Notes: generated by a model from the letters alone, not told the origin. DNA of 64,000 nucleotides from Brachycybe producta (GCA_036925085.1 JAUPFP010000018.1:1565001-1629000); one strand, 5' to 3'; counted from the stretch's first letter, positions 12,633-23,332 are shown. Made by a program: numbers and translations.

Positions 12633-12785
12633 CTACTTCTTGAAGGGAATGTCACTGACCAAGTCCAACAATATTTTTTTAATTCTGTCAAGACAATCCT
12701 TTATAGATTCCTGAAGGAACAGGCTCAGCTCTCCTTGTGATCTCTCAGATAAGTCTTGATTATCCACCGATGCGGCAGACATCAC
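12633..12785 (-). CDS. Secreted-peptide exon B (paralog, exon 1 not found)
   Basis: Antisense exon with acceptor TTTATCTACAAG and stop TAG at 12633. It encodes 50 residues: VMSAASVDNQDLSERSQG at the start, LVSDIPFKK at the end, and one Cys in the middle. The frame is intact. By eye it is about 46% identical to exon A and about 58% to exon C at the protein level, while the adjoining 3' UTRs look about 80% identical. No signal-peptide exon is visible in unit B. Confidence 0.55.
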   Translation of the reverse strand: MMSAASVDNQDLSERSQGELSLFLQESIKDCLDRIKKILLDLVSDIPFKK

Positions 12786-14208
12786 CTTGTAGATAAATAA
12801 GTAGAACCAACTTTATAAATACCTTGTGAGCATTTTTTTTTTCTCTCTCTGTGTTTCAAGGGTTTATTGGCTTCATTGAATTGCCCTACATTTTGGTACA
12901 ATAGTTTACAGAATAGCTTTTGTTATCAAACAAATGATTATTTTATGTGAACGACACATGTTGCAAGTCCGTTTATTGAAATCCCTATTTATTTTTTATA
13001 TATCTAAGATGCAACAGTTCCGAGCCTGAAATCCACTAAAAAGACAAATGCCTCTCCAAGTCAATGTATATTTACAGCAATCTTTTGCTAAACCTAGGAA
13101 TATACATTATGTAGTAAGGAAAACTAGCTATCCAAAGAATGCAGCTGAATTCTATCGGATTTATAAAGGAAACAACTGGAGCTTTGTTTGATCCTCGAGT
13201 TTTGATCGAGCTCGATCCCTTACAAGGTTCACTTCAACTACGAAAGTGGTATTCTACAGTTATGTCCATAAGAAATTAGTGGCTTCACCGATGTTGCATG
13301 ATTCCGTCTCACATGAATCCATCTCTCACGATGAGAAGGGTTGAACATGGAGGCTAGTTATTAACAGGGCCATTTTAAGACCTTCGTAGGACCTATAGGC
13401 ATTCTTAATTTTAGAACTTCCCCCCTTGCTCATAACATTCTATAGCTAATTTTTATCTGAATTTTGTCTTTCAAATTATGCGGCACACGTGTATTTATAT
13501 TTGTATTTGTTTTGTGTGTAAAATCTTCGTTGGTCCTTCAATGGACGTAGTACCTAGACACTGTACCTAATGGATAAAACGTCCCTGATTATCAGGAAAT
13601 GTCACTAGAGCACCAAACTACCAAATTATCAAAATTTAAATTTGTGGCGGTTAGATATTTTGCTTTCAAAGTTTTGCTATTTAACTTAATTATGATAAAA
13701 ACAAAACAGAATTAGGTCCTTGTTGCTCTTTAGTCACTAACAAAAAAATACGAGTTTTAGTATGTCTTCAAGAATGTTTTTGGAAAAAAATTCCAGGATT
13801 CAATGAAGTCAATTTAAATATTTGTCATTCATTAAACCCTGTATTGCACAAAGCCATAATAGTGTTTTAGCTCTGGCCAAAATACCTAAAGCATTTCCAT
13901 TTATTGGACAACATTAGGAGAAAGGAAACTTCGACATAACAGTACAAACGTGGCCAACCCATTCAATTTTAATGGTTAGGTCGGTTATTTTCGGTCAATT
14001 TAGAGTGAGAAAATCGCTTTCGCTCCATCATTTTAACCTCGTTATCACCTCCTATTACATTCTAATTTTATCAACAACTCAGCCCCAACGGGAGCGCAAT
14101 GTTTTAAGTAGCAGGTGGACGGTAGGGGCGCAACCAAAAACCTAGCTTTAGTGTCCATTGCAGAATAATTCAATGACAACAATTTCCAAGTTTCACCAAA
14201 AGTAAATC

Positions 14209-14214
14209 TTTATT
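14209..14214 (-). terminator. Poly(A) signal, peptide gene C
   Basis: AATAAA on the minus strand about 200 bases past the stop codon of gene C. Confidence 0.6.
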
Positions 14215-14417
14215 GACCGTAAACCATTGAAGAGAAATTTACGCTTACTACGGGTGTGATTAATAAACATACGAAAGAAAAATTCAGACAATTTAGTCGG
14301 ATGCACAACGATATTTGGTGCAGATTATTATTTTGAGTTGGTAAACAGATTAAAAGATAAATCAAAATTAAAGTGGTCAGGACTTCATTTCCAATTGATA
14401 GCAGTTGCTCATTAGGT

Positions 14418-14573
14418 CTACTTCTTGAAGGGAATAACGAGAGCGACGATGTCCAACAAAAATTGTCTGATGTTGCCAATAATTTCCGTGATAGAATTCT
14501 GTAAGAACTGGCTAACCACTCCTTTCGATCTCTCAGATAAATCGCTATTATCAATCCTTGAGGCAGACATCAC
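14418..14573 (-). CDS. Secreted-peptide gene C, exon 2
   Basis: Antisense exon with acceptor TAATTTACAAG and stop TAG at 14418. It encodes 51 residues, starting VMSASRIDNSDLSERSKG and ending LVIPFKK. Joined in phase 0 to exon 1 at 15551-15601 it gives a 68-residue precursor. The likely signal-peptidase site follows VMSA, leaving about 47 residues: an acidic/polar start, a long amphipathic helix and a basic end, with no Cys. This is the general look of linear host-defence or venom-type peptides, but that is only a resemblance; I know no named family with this motif. The gene lies antisense within intron 6 of the giant Ig gene. Confidence 0.7.
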   Translation of the reverse strand: MMSASRIDNSDLSERSKGVVSQFLQNSITEIIGNIRQFLLDIVALVIPFKK

Positions 14574-15550
14574 CTTGTAAATTATATAAATAAGTAGAAC
14601 CAAGTATATATAAATAACTTATGAGCAATTTTGTCTCTGCGGCTTAAAAGGGCATTTTAGGACTTCTTTGGAGTTGGCTCAGCTGATGCTACAATAGTTT
14701 TTTTTACATCGAAACTAGTTGATTTCATAATCAAACAAATGATTCTTTTACGTCAACGAGCAAGGCCGTTTATTGAAATCCCTATTTTTTTATATATATA
14801 TACAGTAGGACCTATAGCTGAAACAGTCCGAAACAGTAAGCTAAGATGATCGAGTCTGGACTGCAAAATTTCCGGGCCTGGAAACAAACACCCTCAAAAC
14901 ATCTTTAATAACATTAATTAAAATCAAGTCTCTTAACATGTCGATAAGTGTCTTGCCACGTCTAAAGAAAGCTATAGCTAATATGCTCCCTAAGTAAATA
15001 ATAAGAAACGGCTATTTTTTGGTTTAGTTAAAGTGGTAGGGCGATAGGGGTTTTCTCATTTCAATTGACCTAAACAAAATAAAACAAACCATTATAGTGA
15101 AGAAGGCATGGGCCACGTTTGTGCTCTCATATCAACTTCCTTTTCTTCTTACAGTGAGTGCGTTAACTCATTTCTCCTGTTAAAATTTTCACAGTTTAAG
15201 AACTTTCATCAAGTAGAAACCAAGGCTTATGGTCCTGTTTCCACAGAGACGATCAATTCTGGATTGTCTCTCAAAACTATTCCTGCCTAGTTTTTTCTTT
15301 AGTTTTCTTTTGACATTGTATGCGAATAAAGCGTTTTCTCTATCTCTTTTTTTTTTAACTAATTGCGTTTGTTCCCATCAGAGCAAGCATTACGATTCAA
15401 ACAAATCCGTATGTTTCCATATACAGACAGCGAGGCTTGTCAACCTACGCCATACAAAATCATCCAATTTGGTTCAGTTCGAGCCAAGATTATAAAAATC
15501 AATACAAGTTGCGTTGATTTATAGAAAGCTATATTTAAATAGAATATTAC

Positions 15551-15601
15551 CTGGATGCAAACAGCCACCAAAACAAAAATGACAATCGAAGTGTACTTCA
15601 T
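15551..15601 (-). CDS. Secreted-peptide gene C, exon 1 (signal peptide)
   Basis: Seventeen codons, MKYTSIVIFVLVAVCIQ, ending at donor CAG|GTAATA. The basic N-terminus and long hydrophobic core make it a typical signal peptide. The intron to exon 2 is 977 bases. Exon 1 of gene D has the same length class, the same MK start and the same ending (C-x-Q, CAG donor). Confidence 0.7.
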
Positions 15602-15696
15602 TGTTGAAAGTTTTTTAAGTTTTACGAACAAAGGAGAAAAAAAAAAGGGCAAAAAGGCCGAAGTAGATTTTAACTCTTAGTAAAATGCTTGAAAAG

Positions 15697-15736
15697 TTTA
15701 ATGTGACTGTTTCGAAATATTATCAGAGCTTTTATA
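15697..15736 (-). promoter_or_regulatory. Core promoter of peptide gene C
   Basis: On the minus strand, TATAAAAGC starts at 15736 and TCACATTAAA starts at 15706. The A of TCA (15704) is 32 bases from the first T of the TATA box, the spacing expected between a TATA box and an initiator. The ATG is 103 bases further. Gene D has the same arrangement. Confidence 0.6.
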
Positions 15737-16176
15737 GAAAGGACATTCGTTTGTATTCTATGGTGACAGATGGTTATGCCAGTTGTGTTAACGTTTGATT
15801 TCGAATGGCCTCATCATAGTCAACAATTTCAAAAATCAATACACAAGTTAAGACTAAGACTAATAATCTACCTTAGTCTTCTTTATTTGATAACGATGCC
15901 GTTTGCTCACTTTAAAGAAATTTTTTGCAGAAAAAATATTATTGCAAAAAAATGGTTATTTGCCAATCAAGTGTACATTCGATATTTTGCGTACTTTATT
16001 TTTTTTTTTAGTAAAATGCTCTGTTGCACACGTCACAATAATTAATAATACGTACAAATAAAAAGATGAAAAGTTAATTCAAAATTTCAAACATCGGTTA
16101 GATTTTTAGTTTTTTTTTTTGCCAATTTACATGTGGTTACAAAAATAGAAAGTTCTAAGTATGTGCTTCTCACCCT

Positions 16177-16351
16177 TTAGGGCACCTTTTCACACGAGGA
16201 TACGTGTGTGATTACTAATTAGATACACTGAATTTACATCAAATGGAGGCATTCATCTATTGCTGTATATGAAACGCTTCTATTTGAGTACAAAATCATG
16301 TAAATTCAGTATCTTCCATACAAGTAACCCCGTGTAAAAACGGCCGCCTAA
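16177..16351. mobile_element. MITE in the flank of unit C
   Basis: Left end TTAGGGCACCTTTTCACACG; reverse-complemented right end TTAGGCGGCCGTTTTTACAC. The arms also match internally (ACTGAATTTACAT on each side). Palindromic and non-coding. Confidence 0.65.
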
Positions 16352-17527
16352 GTCACTGACAACAATTCGCAAGCATATCTTATTGAATTTAATATGCGTA
16401 GATTTTTAGGAATGTTTAGAAAGAATTCAAGAGTTAATTGAAGTCAATTTTCATATTTTTTTAAATATTTTTAAAAAATATTTGAGTATATTTGAGTTAG
16501 TGAAGCAACCCACAAAAACGAAAACGTGTGTGATCATTTTTCACTAATTACTCGCTGCTAAACGTAAATTTGTTAACCTTTATTGTTTCTCCATATTATT
16601 ATTTTAAGTTCAATTGGAAAACTTCCACGTAGGGGTGGTTATTCCTTTAGAAATCGGCGTCGTTTTTCCATCGAAGCGATGGAAAAATGGCGTCGTTTTT
16701 AAAGTGTCTCAATGGGTGTTACATCGCTTCAGCAATAATTCAATAATAATAATAATAATATCCCAGGTCTGTGTATGTATGTGTGTGTGTGTGGAGTAAC
16801 ACTGTACAAAACCCTTGAAGCACGTCGGAATTTATATAAATTTAAATAAATGAAGAAATGAACAGCTTTTTTTTTTCTCAAGGTCAACTATATGTTGCAC
16901 CCTTCCCATCCAAGAACCCCATGATATTAAATTGGAGAGGGGAAAAGGTTGGAAAGTGTAGAAGGGGAGAGAGAAAAACATGGAGGGTTGAAAAAAAGTG
17001 GGAGGGGTGGCTGAAATTGAAATCAAAGGAGTAAAAAAAGGAACAAACGACGCGCATGCGCACACCAGAGAAAAATGAAAAACTCATTTTCTCTTTCAAA
17101 TATAAAAAGGAGTGGGTATCATAGTAGCAAAATTAAACTAGAATTTATCATAGGCAAATTGTGCCCAACATTAGTATTTCTTTTGCTCAGTCCTTTTATG
17201 AACGTCATCAATTTCTAATTGGTTTGTTACTTGGTCCGACGTCATAAAAGGGCGGAGGAAAAGAAATTCTAAGGTAGGACACAATTGCCTGTGAATTTGG
17301 CTCCCGTCATATGACGGGTTACCCCACTAGTTCAATAATAATTTTGTAATTTTAGTAATCAATTCGTGCAAAACCCTTATTTTTACAATAAGGCGAAAGT
17401 GACGTTAAAATTCGTGATGTTATAATTTCGTACGTATAGTAATAATATAGAAACATTTTCCATAATCATCTACTAAATTAGTTTCTAAAAAAAAGCTTTG
17501 AATGTTTTATTATTACGACCATATTCT

Positions 17528-18068
17528 TAGGGCCGGATCAGCCTACATGGGGGCCCTGGGCTAACATATATATATATGAGGGCCCCTTCCATAAATAACG
17601 TAAACCCTAATCTTATCGAGTAAAAAAAACGTGCGTTCCGGAGCACGAGTAGCGAAGACACATTTTGCCATCATTGACCACTGATAATTTAGTTAAAGAT
17701 GAAATTAACAATCAATCAATTAGCAATGAAACTACTTAAATATTATACTAATGGAAATTTTATAACCCATTATGCAGCGTTTGAGAATTTAATTAAAATG
17801 TTTCTTGACGAGATTTTTCATGTGCAAAATCGATTCTCCGATTAATCGAATCGGAATCGGGCATTCCTACTTTCAGTTATTTTTACATCATTAGGAGTTA
17901 GACAACTGTGGCAATAATAGACACCATTGATCATTTGCAAAAAAAAATTGTCCATTTACAGTAATTAAAAGTCGTTAAAAAAAATATTCACCACGATTTT
18001 GGGGGGCTCCTCAAAATTAGGGGGCTCTCGGCTGCAGCCCTTTTAGCCCAATGGCTAATCCGGCCCTG
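17528..18068. mobile_element. Non-autonomous hAT-like element with 8-bp target duplication
   Basis: Ends TAGGGCCGGATCAGCC and GGCTAATCCGGCCCTG are inverted copies. The element is flanked by a perfect direct repeat CATATTCT (17520-17527 and 18069-18076). An 8-bp duplication and CAGGG-type ends are typical of hAT elements. No transposase frame. Confidence 0.8.
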
Positions 18069-18533
18069 CATATTCTAAAACGTTGCCCAACACAAAGCAA
18101 TGCAAAGCTCCTGAAAAAAAAAAATATTTCCTTTGAATTCATCCTAAAAAAAAGGAATTCAAACATTTAAAGTATTAAATTAACAAGTAATCAAACACGA
18201 AAAGAAAATTTCTTTTAATTTGTATTTCTTCTGAGATATTTTGAAATTTCATGTTAGAACTCCTTGTGTAATGTGGATAATTAATTAATTAAAGGTCTAA
18301 GTTCACATTCTGAACAGCAGTTCAAGTTTACTCTCTCTCTCTTATTGCATGCAAAAGATGCAAAACATACCGATCATTCATTTCAAGCAACTACTTCTCT
18401 TTCTTAAAAATGGTGCAGCATCCATGCATTCATGGTGTGAAACAGGCTGCACTAATATTATTTTAATACTAACTCGTCGGCTTTACATAATGAGAAAGAC
18501 AACGAAAATATTCAGCAAATCAAATCCTCTTTT

Positions 18534-18539
18534 TTTATT
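18534..18539 (-). terminator. Poly(A) signal, peptide gene D
   Basis: AATAAA on the minus strand, followed by TTTTT. The context GGTCAATAAA is shared with units A-C. Confidence 0.55.
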
Positions 18540-18772
18540 GACCAACAAAATGACATAAAATCAAATCTATTACAGTAGTAACATTGGTAAACAACATTAT
18601 AATATTAATAATATATTTAGAACAAAAGAAAAACATTTCTGTCAAAATTTTATAGTTGAAAAGCTTAAAGTTTTGTATGTAAATTAATGTGTGTAATTTT
18701 AGATTAAAACGGTCCATTTACTCATTTCTTCTTCTTTTTCGAGAGGGTAGTTTTGTTGCATGAGGTCACTTC

Positions 18773-18913
18773 TTAGAATGGAATTATTGAAACGAATGCC
18801 AATAAAATTGATTCGACAGCTGTGAAAAAGCCATTGATACAATCCACAAGATACTGGTTAAAGAGTCCGCCGGTTCTTTCCGTCAGATGTGCTTCCAGAG
18901 ATTCAGCTGATAC
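18773..18913 (-). CDS. Secreted-peptide gene D, exon 2
   Basis: Antisense exon with stop TAA at 18773. The start chosen by homology with A-C follows TTTTAAAAAG and gives VSAESLEAHLTERTGG at the start and FVSIIPF at the end (46 residues, without the final KK). A stronger acceptor, AATTTACAG, lies 18 bases upstream (exon from 18931) and would add six residues in frame. It shares the L-[ST]-ER-[ST]-x-G motif with B and C. It has one Cys. It lies outside the tandem units, so it is an older copy. Confidence 0.65.
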   Translation of the reverse strand, partial: VSAESLEAHLTERTGGLFNQYLVDCINGFFTAVESILLAFVSIIPF

Positions 18914-19016
18914 CTTTTTAAAACAAGGACCCTGTAAATTCAATTTTTTTTTAAAAAAAAATGCAATTTACACGTCTTTAAAATTATTTAAGTAAACAAA
19001 AGTCTTTTTTAGAAAC

Positions 19017-19073
19017 CTGGGTGCAAATGAAAATGAAAACGAAGACAAGTAGGATAAAAGTTGTGGACTTCAT
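19017..19073 (-). CDS. Secreted-peptide gene D, exon 1 (signal peptide)
   Basis: Nineteen codons, MKSTTFILLVFVFIFICTQ, ending at donor CAG|GTTTCT. A clear hydrophobic signal sequence. The intron to exon 2 is 103 bases, or 85 with the upstream acceptor, against 977 in gene C. VSA at the start of exon 2 would complete the cleavage site. Confidence 0.68.
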
Positions 19074-19138
19074 GTTGAAATTCTAAGTCGAAACGTGAAA
19101 TATGCTCGAGAGAGAAAAGCAGATTTCGAATGCAGAAA

Positions 19139-19179
19139 TTTTAATGTGACTTAAGCTGTACTTTACAGCATCTTTTATA
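19139..19179 (-). promoter_or_regulatory. Core promoter of peptide gene D
   Basis: On the minus strand, TATAAAAG starts at 19179 and TCACATTAAA at 19149. The distance from the first T of the TATA box to the A of TCA is again 32 bases. The ATG is 74 bases downstream of that A. Confidence 0.6.
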
Positions 19180-19931
19180 CGAAAAAAGTCACTATTGTTT
19201 GTTTGTTTTTTTTTCTTCTTTCGTTCGTTCGTTCGTTCTTCTTCTGATTGACAGATGGTTTGCCAGTTGCAAAATTATTTAATTTACTACGTCCACATCA
19301 ATATTTTAAAACCAGGCCCGTAAATATTTAGTCAAACGTAAATTTTAACTCTACAGCCCAAAAAATCATACAGCAAACTCTTGTCGTATTTGCAACTTTG
19401 GATAGTGTTTTTCATGTGTCGATTAAAGATTGTACAGCTGGAGATTTTGCAAAATACGCAATTACGCAATGATGATGACGACGATGATAATGATGATAAC
19501 AAAAAAAATATTTAAAGACGTATATACGCAGGTTTTTTTTTTAAATTAATTTTTTATTAAGAAATTCATTAGAAATTCGAACAGAGATCGGTATCTTTAA
19601 AAATAAACGATTTATTGACATATCAGCTTGTATTTGAATAAAATTTTTATTTTTTCATTTTGAAATTAGTCAAGCACCGTAAAGCTGGGTATAGACGATC
19701 AAATTCTGTCTCGTCAGTTCTAGTTTTTCAATTCAAAAATTCAGGGCCGATTCTGTAGGCGTAGGCGGTATAGTCGCCGGTTGTCTACGGCGACATTTTT
19801 AAAGGGCGGTATTTTCTAAGGCAGAAATAATTCTTTTGAGTTAAAAAAAATATCTTTCTAAGCAATTTTACAAATGAAAAGTTAATTTATTTTATAGCGC
19901 CATTTATAAAACTTAATTCTAGTTTTATTAC

Positions 19932-20383
19932 TGTAACACCCAGTGAGTCATGCTAGCCCAGGAGTGCGTGACTCATCTCGGTCCCTTCCTCCGTCTATAT
20001 TTAAACCTAATTAGCGGATTGATACCTTTAGGACCATGGTCACTTGGATCTGGTAACACCTCGCAGGTGTACACAGGTCCAAGGTATAAAAGGACCATAT
20101 TTCTCTTTGTTCCTCGTCCACTCTTTCGCTCAACTTTTGTACTACGTCGATTCTATTCCTTATCACACCATGGGCACCTGGACGCACCTTTAATTCTGAA
20201 TATTCATTCTTGTAACGTTTATGTTTCTATGCAAGGATGAATAAAGTGTTTATGATATGAAACTGCATTGTCTTATGTTTGGTAACTAACCCTTCTCCGA
20301 ACAGGCCGGAGACACCATAGGGCAAGAAGACATACGGATCCCTTACGGAGCGCGTCTTCAGACGGAAAAAGAAACAAGAAACA
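19932..20383 (+). mobile_element. Solo-LTR-like fragment
   Basis: Starts TGTAACACC and may end at AAGAAACA. Inside are TATAAAA (20085-20091) and AATAAA (20240-20245) about 150 bases apart, the order found in long terminal repeats. No second LTR, no clear primer-binding site and no pol gene is seen. The right boundary is uncertain. Confidence 0.35.
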
Positions 20384-20989
20384 CCGGCGATCAGAAGTGG
20401 ATGGTAACCATCCTATTTTGGTAACTCCAATCTTCCTCGTGTGGTTACCACACGATCGAGGGAAGAGACGAGCTACTGATGGAAAGGTCAGAAATCGCCG
20501 ACACGCTCACATTACCGTTATGATTTACTATATTTTTTTTTTGGCTCGCTTGCTTACCAAAAATTTTTTTAAGTTAAATATGAACCAAAACTATACAACA
20601 AAATATCTCGCTCACTATGCTCGCGTTTATGTATTAAATAGGTTTAAACACGTTCTTATGTAGCTTTATCTTTATGGTTTGGTTTGGTTTTGTTTTGGCC
20701 CATGGGACCGCCTGCAAAATTACAACTCCGCTTACACCATGAAAAATCCTACAAACTGTAGGCGGTTTGTAGGATTGTTAGTTAATTTATTGCTCTACAG
20801 TCGGCAGTATTGGCTCGAACAATTTGCTAGGCAAAAAATCCAGTTCAGTTTTTGGATTTGGAGTGTGTGTGTGTGGCGTGGTTTTTGACATGTGTAAGAA
20901 CATATGCATTTGCAGTGATATTGAACCTGGCTATTCGATTTAATTAATTATTGAAAGTGGATTGAATCAAATAAAAATCTTCATTGCAA

Positions 20990-21176
20990 AGCCGTAACTA
21001 GCTAATATTGCCGCGAGAGCTGCTGCATTTGTCACATGAAGATAACGAGAGCTTAATAATGAAATTTGTTAAATATACAACCCATTAATGGAAAAGTACA
21101 TCATATAGGAGAACATTTTATTTCTGCGCCACTAAGTTTTGTGCGCCCAAGGCAGATATGCCTCACTAACCTTGTC
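20990..21176. mobile_element. Truncated hAT-like remnant
   Basis: The left part has GCCGTAACTAGC. The right part, GCGCCCAAGGCAGATATGCC then CTCACTAACCTTGTC, resembles the segment at 52570-52640, which continues to GCCCTAGTTACGGC. The MITE at 21177 appears to cut off the right end. Confidence 0.35.
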
Positions 21177-21598
21177 TTAAGCCTCGTTTTTACGATGATA
21201 GTTTTCACGATAGTTGCTGTCATGAGAGCAACTATCGCAAGAACTATCATCGTGAAAACCACATGATAGTCACTATCACACTGTTGCGATAGCACTATCA
21301 CACTATCTCGTTTGACGAGATAGTTAATAGTATTGTCGCAATAGTAATAGTTGTTGAGTGACCGCTTGTAGGGAAATATCCACTTTGTAGTGAAATTTGG
21401 CTTCTGGAGAGAGAGAGAGAGGCAACACTGATGTTGACTCAATGATATCTATGAAGTAGACGTCACACTGTCATGTGACAGACAACTATCACGTTACTTC
21501 AAGACATGTAGACAGTTGCTATCGTGAGAGTGAACTATCGCAATTTTCATGACAGCTACTCTCACGATAGAACTATCGCCGTGAAAACCAGGCTTTAG
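21177..21598. mobile_element. MITE rich in ACTATCG inverted repeats
   Basis: Left end TTAAGCCTCGTTTTTACGAT; reverse-complemented right end CTAAAGCCTGGTTTTCACGG. ACTATCG and its complement recur many times between them, so the element can fold on itself throughout. Confidence 0.65.
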
Positions 21599-22229
21599 TT
21601 ACAGCTCTGCTTCATTTTTACATTTCAAATCAAATTCAAATCCCAATATTAAATATGTTTACCAAATCACAGTTTCATTTTAAATGTAGCTAGTTTTAAA
21701 CAAAAATGTTGAGAATGGAATATATTCTGTTTTGTCTGCAATTTCACAAACAATTCCATGTCCCACGGCAAGCAGGTAAACATCAAAATGTTTGTGTTTT
21801 GTCACGGTATTACACAACATTTTGTCAACTCTTTGTCTGTGCAGTTGTGGACAGTTAGTATTAAAACAACAGAACAGTTGTGTAGTTTCCGTAGGACAGC
21901 TATAGAAACAAAAACCCCAATTTGTTGGTGTTGTGTCACACATTTATTTATGGTTTTGTCTTGAGTACAGCTCACAGTTGTTTCAGGTTTTTGTTTTGTT
22001 TTCAAAGTCTGCTTTTTTTTCTGGCGTATTTGTTGTGTTTTTGTCTCGAAATCATGTTGCACTTTTGTCAACTTGATGTGGATCGGGCATAACATACTTA
22101 GAATTTCTTTGCGAAGTTACTTCTAAAACGCGAAATAACAAGTGTTTGAAACATAGAATGTCTACATTTCAATCATGACATTAATTGAGCACTCCGAACT
22201 AAATACTTTTCCTTCTTAATACATTACAG

Positions 22230-22263
22230 ATGATAAACTAAAACCGAAGTTAAAAGTCGAAGA
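22230..22263 (+). CDS. Exon 7: 34-base linker exon
   Basis: Acceptor ACATTACAG, donor AAGA|GTAAGT. Encodes DDKLKPKLKVE in frame between exons 6 and 8; a Lys-rich linker before the second Ig pair. Confidence 0.78.
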
Positions 22264-22319
22264 GTAAGTAACAGCAAAATACTCAAATAAATCTATTGTA
22301 TGACTCAAAATGAAAAATC

Positions 22320-22324
<5 letters not shown>

Positions 22325-22376
<52 letters not shown>
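22325..22376 (+). repeat. (CT)n microsatellite serving as polypyrimidine tract
   Basis: An uninterrupted CT run of about 52 bases directly before TTTTTCAG, the acceptor of exon 8. It makes up nearly half of the 121-base intron 22264-22384. Confidence 0.9.
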
Positions 22377-22381
<5 letters not shown>

Positions 22382-22384
22382 CAG

Positions 22385-22461
22385 ACCTTTTCCTGTTTTC
22401 ATCGAAGGATTAGAAGATAAAATGGTTAAAGTTGGCGAAAACTTCCGATTTCATGTACGAG
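22385..22461 (+). CDS. Exon 8: start of Ig domain 4
   Basis: Encodes EPFPVFIEGLEDKMVKVG and ENFRFHVR; donor CGAG|GTGAGA in phase 1. Same position as the ends of exons 3 and 11, but here the donor is a normal GT. Confidence 0.88.
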
Positions 22462-23056
22462 GTGAGACAAAAAAGATAATATGTCGTTAGTTTTAAGGTG
22501 CATACAATCCTCGAACTATCCCGCTTCGTCATCCCCATATGCTTGTATTTTGCGACGTCTGAGCACTTATAAAACGCCAAATGCTAAGTACACACTAGGA
22601 AACTTTGTTTGTAAGCTGTTTTTGCTAGGAAAGTTTTAAATAAATTTGCAATACATCATCAATCTCATCAGTACACATGAAAAGGAACAGAAAACACACC
22701 AATGCAGATCGAAATTCTACTAAAATAACAGGGGAAAACACTTTCCACGCTTTTCCACACCTTCTTCACCTATTAAATACCTTTCTGCGTTTTTTTTTGT
22801 AATCATTCAAACGCGTAAAATCAGCACTTTCATGTTTGCAAACGCGTCCAAAACCTACATTGCTTATGAAAATTTGTTTGTTGTTTTCCATTCTGGATGG
22901 AAAACTTGAACAGTTTACAAACAGTTTGCAAGCAGCTTGAAAACTGTTCGTAAATTTTGATTGCAAATCGTTTCCAAATCCAATTTCCTAGTTTTCCTTG
23001 GCTTAAAAAACAGTCTCTATACTCACACATAACTTTATTTTTTTTTTCGATTTCAG

Positions 23057-23263
23057 TTCGAACTCCACCACCTACGAAGGTAACGTGGTACCACAAAGAC
23101 GAATTGATAGAAAACAACGAAAAATATCACCTCACTCAAGTAGACGAAGGCATCTACTGTTTAGATATCATTCCGATGGAACTGACCGACGATGGCGAGT
23201 GGCATTGTATGGCAACTAATCAGTACGGAAGTACAACTACACCGTGTCACATCTCGCTCACTG
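23057..23263 (+). CDS. Exon 9: rest of Ig domain 4
   Basis: Acceptor GATTTCAG, donor ACTG|GTCAGC. Encodes VRTPPPTKVTWYHKDELI, GIYCLDI, DDGEWHCMATNQYGSTT. Exactly 207 bases, as are exons 4 and 12. Confidence 0.92.
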
Positions 23264-23332
23264 GTCAGCCACGAAAACATTACGATATCGTCATCATTTA
23301 ACCAAATTATGTCACCATTCCGTCTCATATAG

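Larger units (their letters stand above)
12388..14169 (-). repeat. Tandem duplication unit B of the peptide locus
   Basis: Aligns with unit A through the 3' UTR, the peptide exon and the far flank (CTTTAGTCACT at about 12090 and 13730). It contains peptide exon B. Confidence 0.75.
14170..16480 (-). repeat. Tandem duplication unit C of the peptide locus
   Basis: The longest unit. It carries peptide exon C, the signal-peptide exon and the promoter, plus a MITE at 16177-16351 that interrupts its outer flank. The end coordinate is approximate. Confidence 0.7.
9457..22229 (+). other. 12.8 kb intron carrying an antisense gene cluster
   Basis: Exon 6 ends and exon 7 starts in phase 1, and no plus-strand Ig exon is visible between them. 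The intron holds four antisense secreted-peptide exon sets (10800-19180), MITEs at 9619-9815, 16177-16351 and 21177-21598, a hAT-like element at 17528-18068, and an LTR-like fragment at 19932-20383. Confidence 0.75.

Noticed and set aside
15229..15495. Plus-strand open frame of 88 residues
   Set aside because: It lies in the intron of peptide gene C on the other strand, has no domain and is not conserved in units A or B.
21101..21442. Antisense open frame of 113 residues
   Set aside because: It covers the ACTATCG-repeat MITE; its composition follows the inverted repeats.
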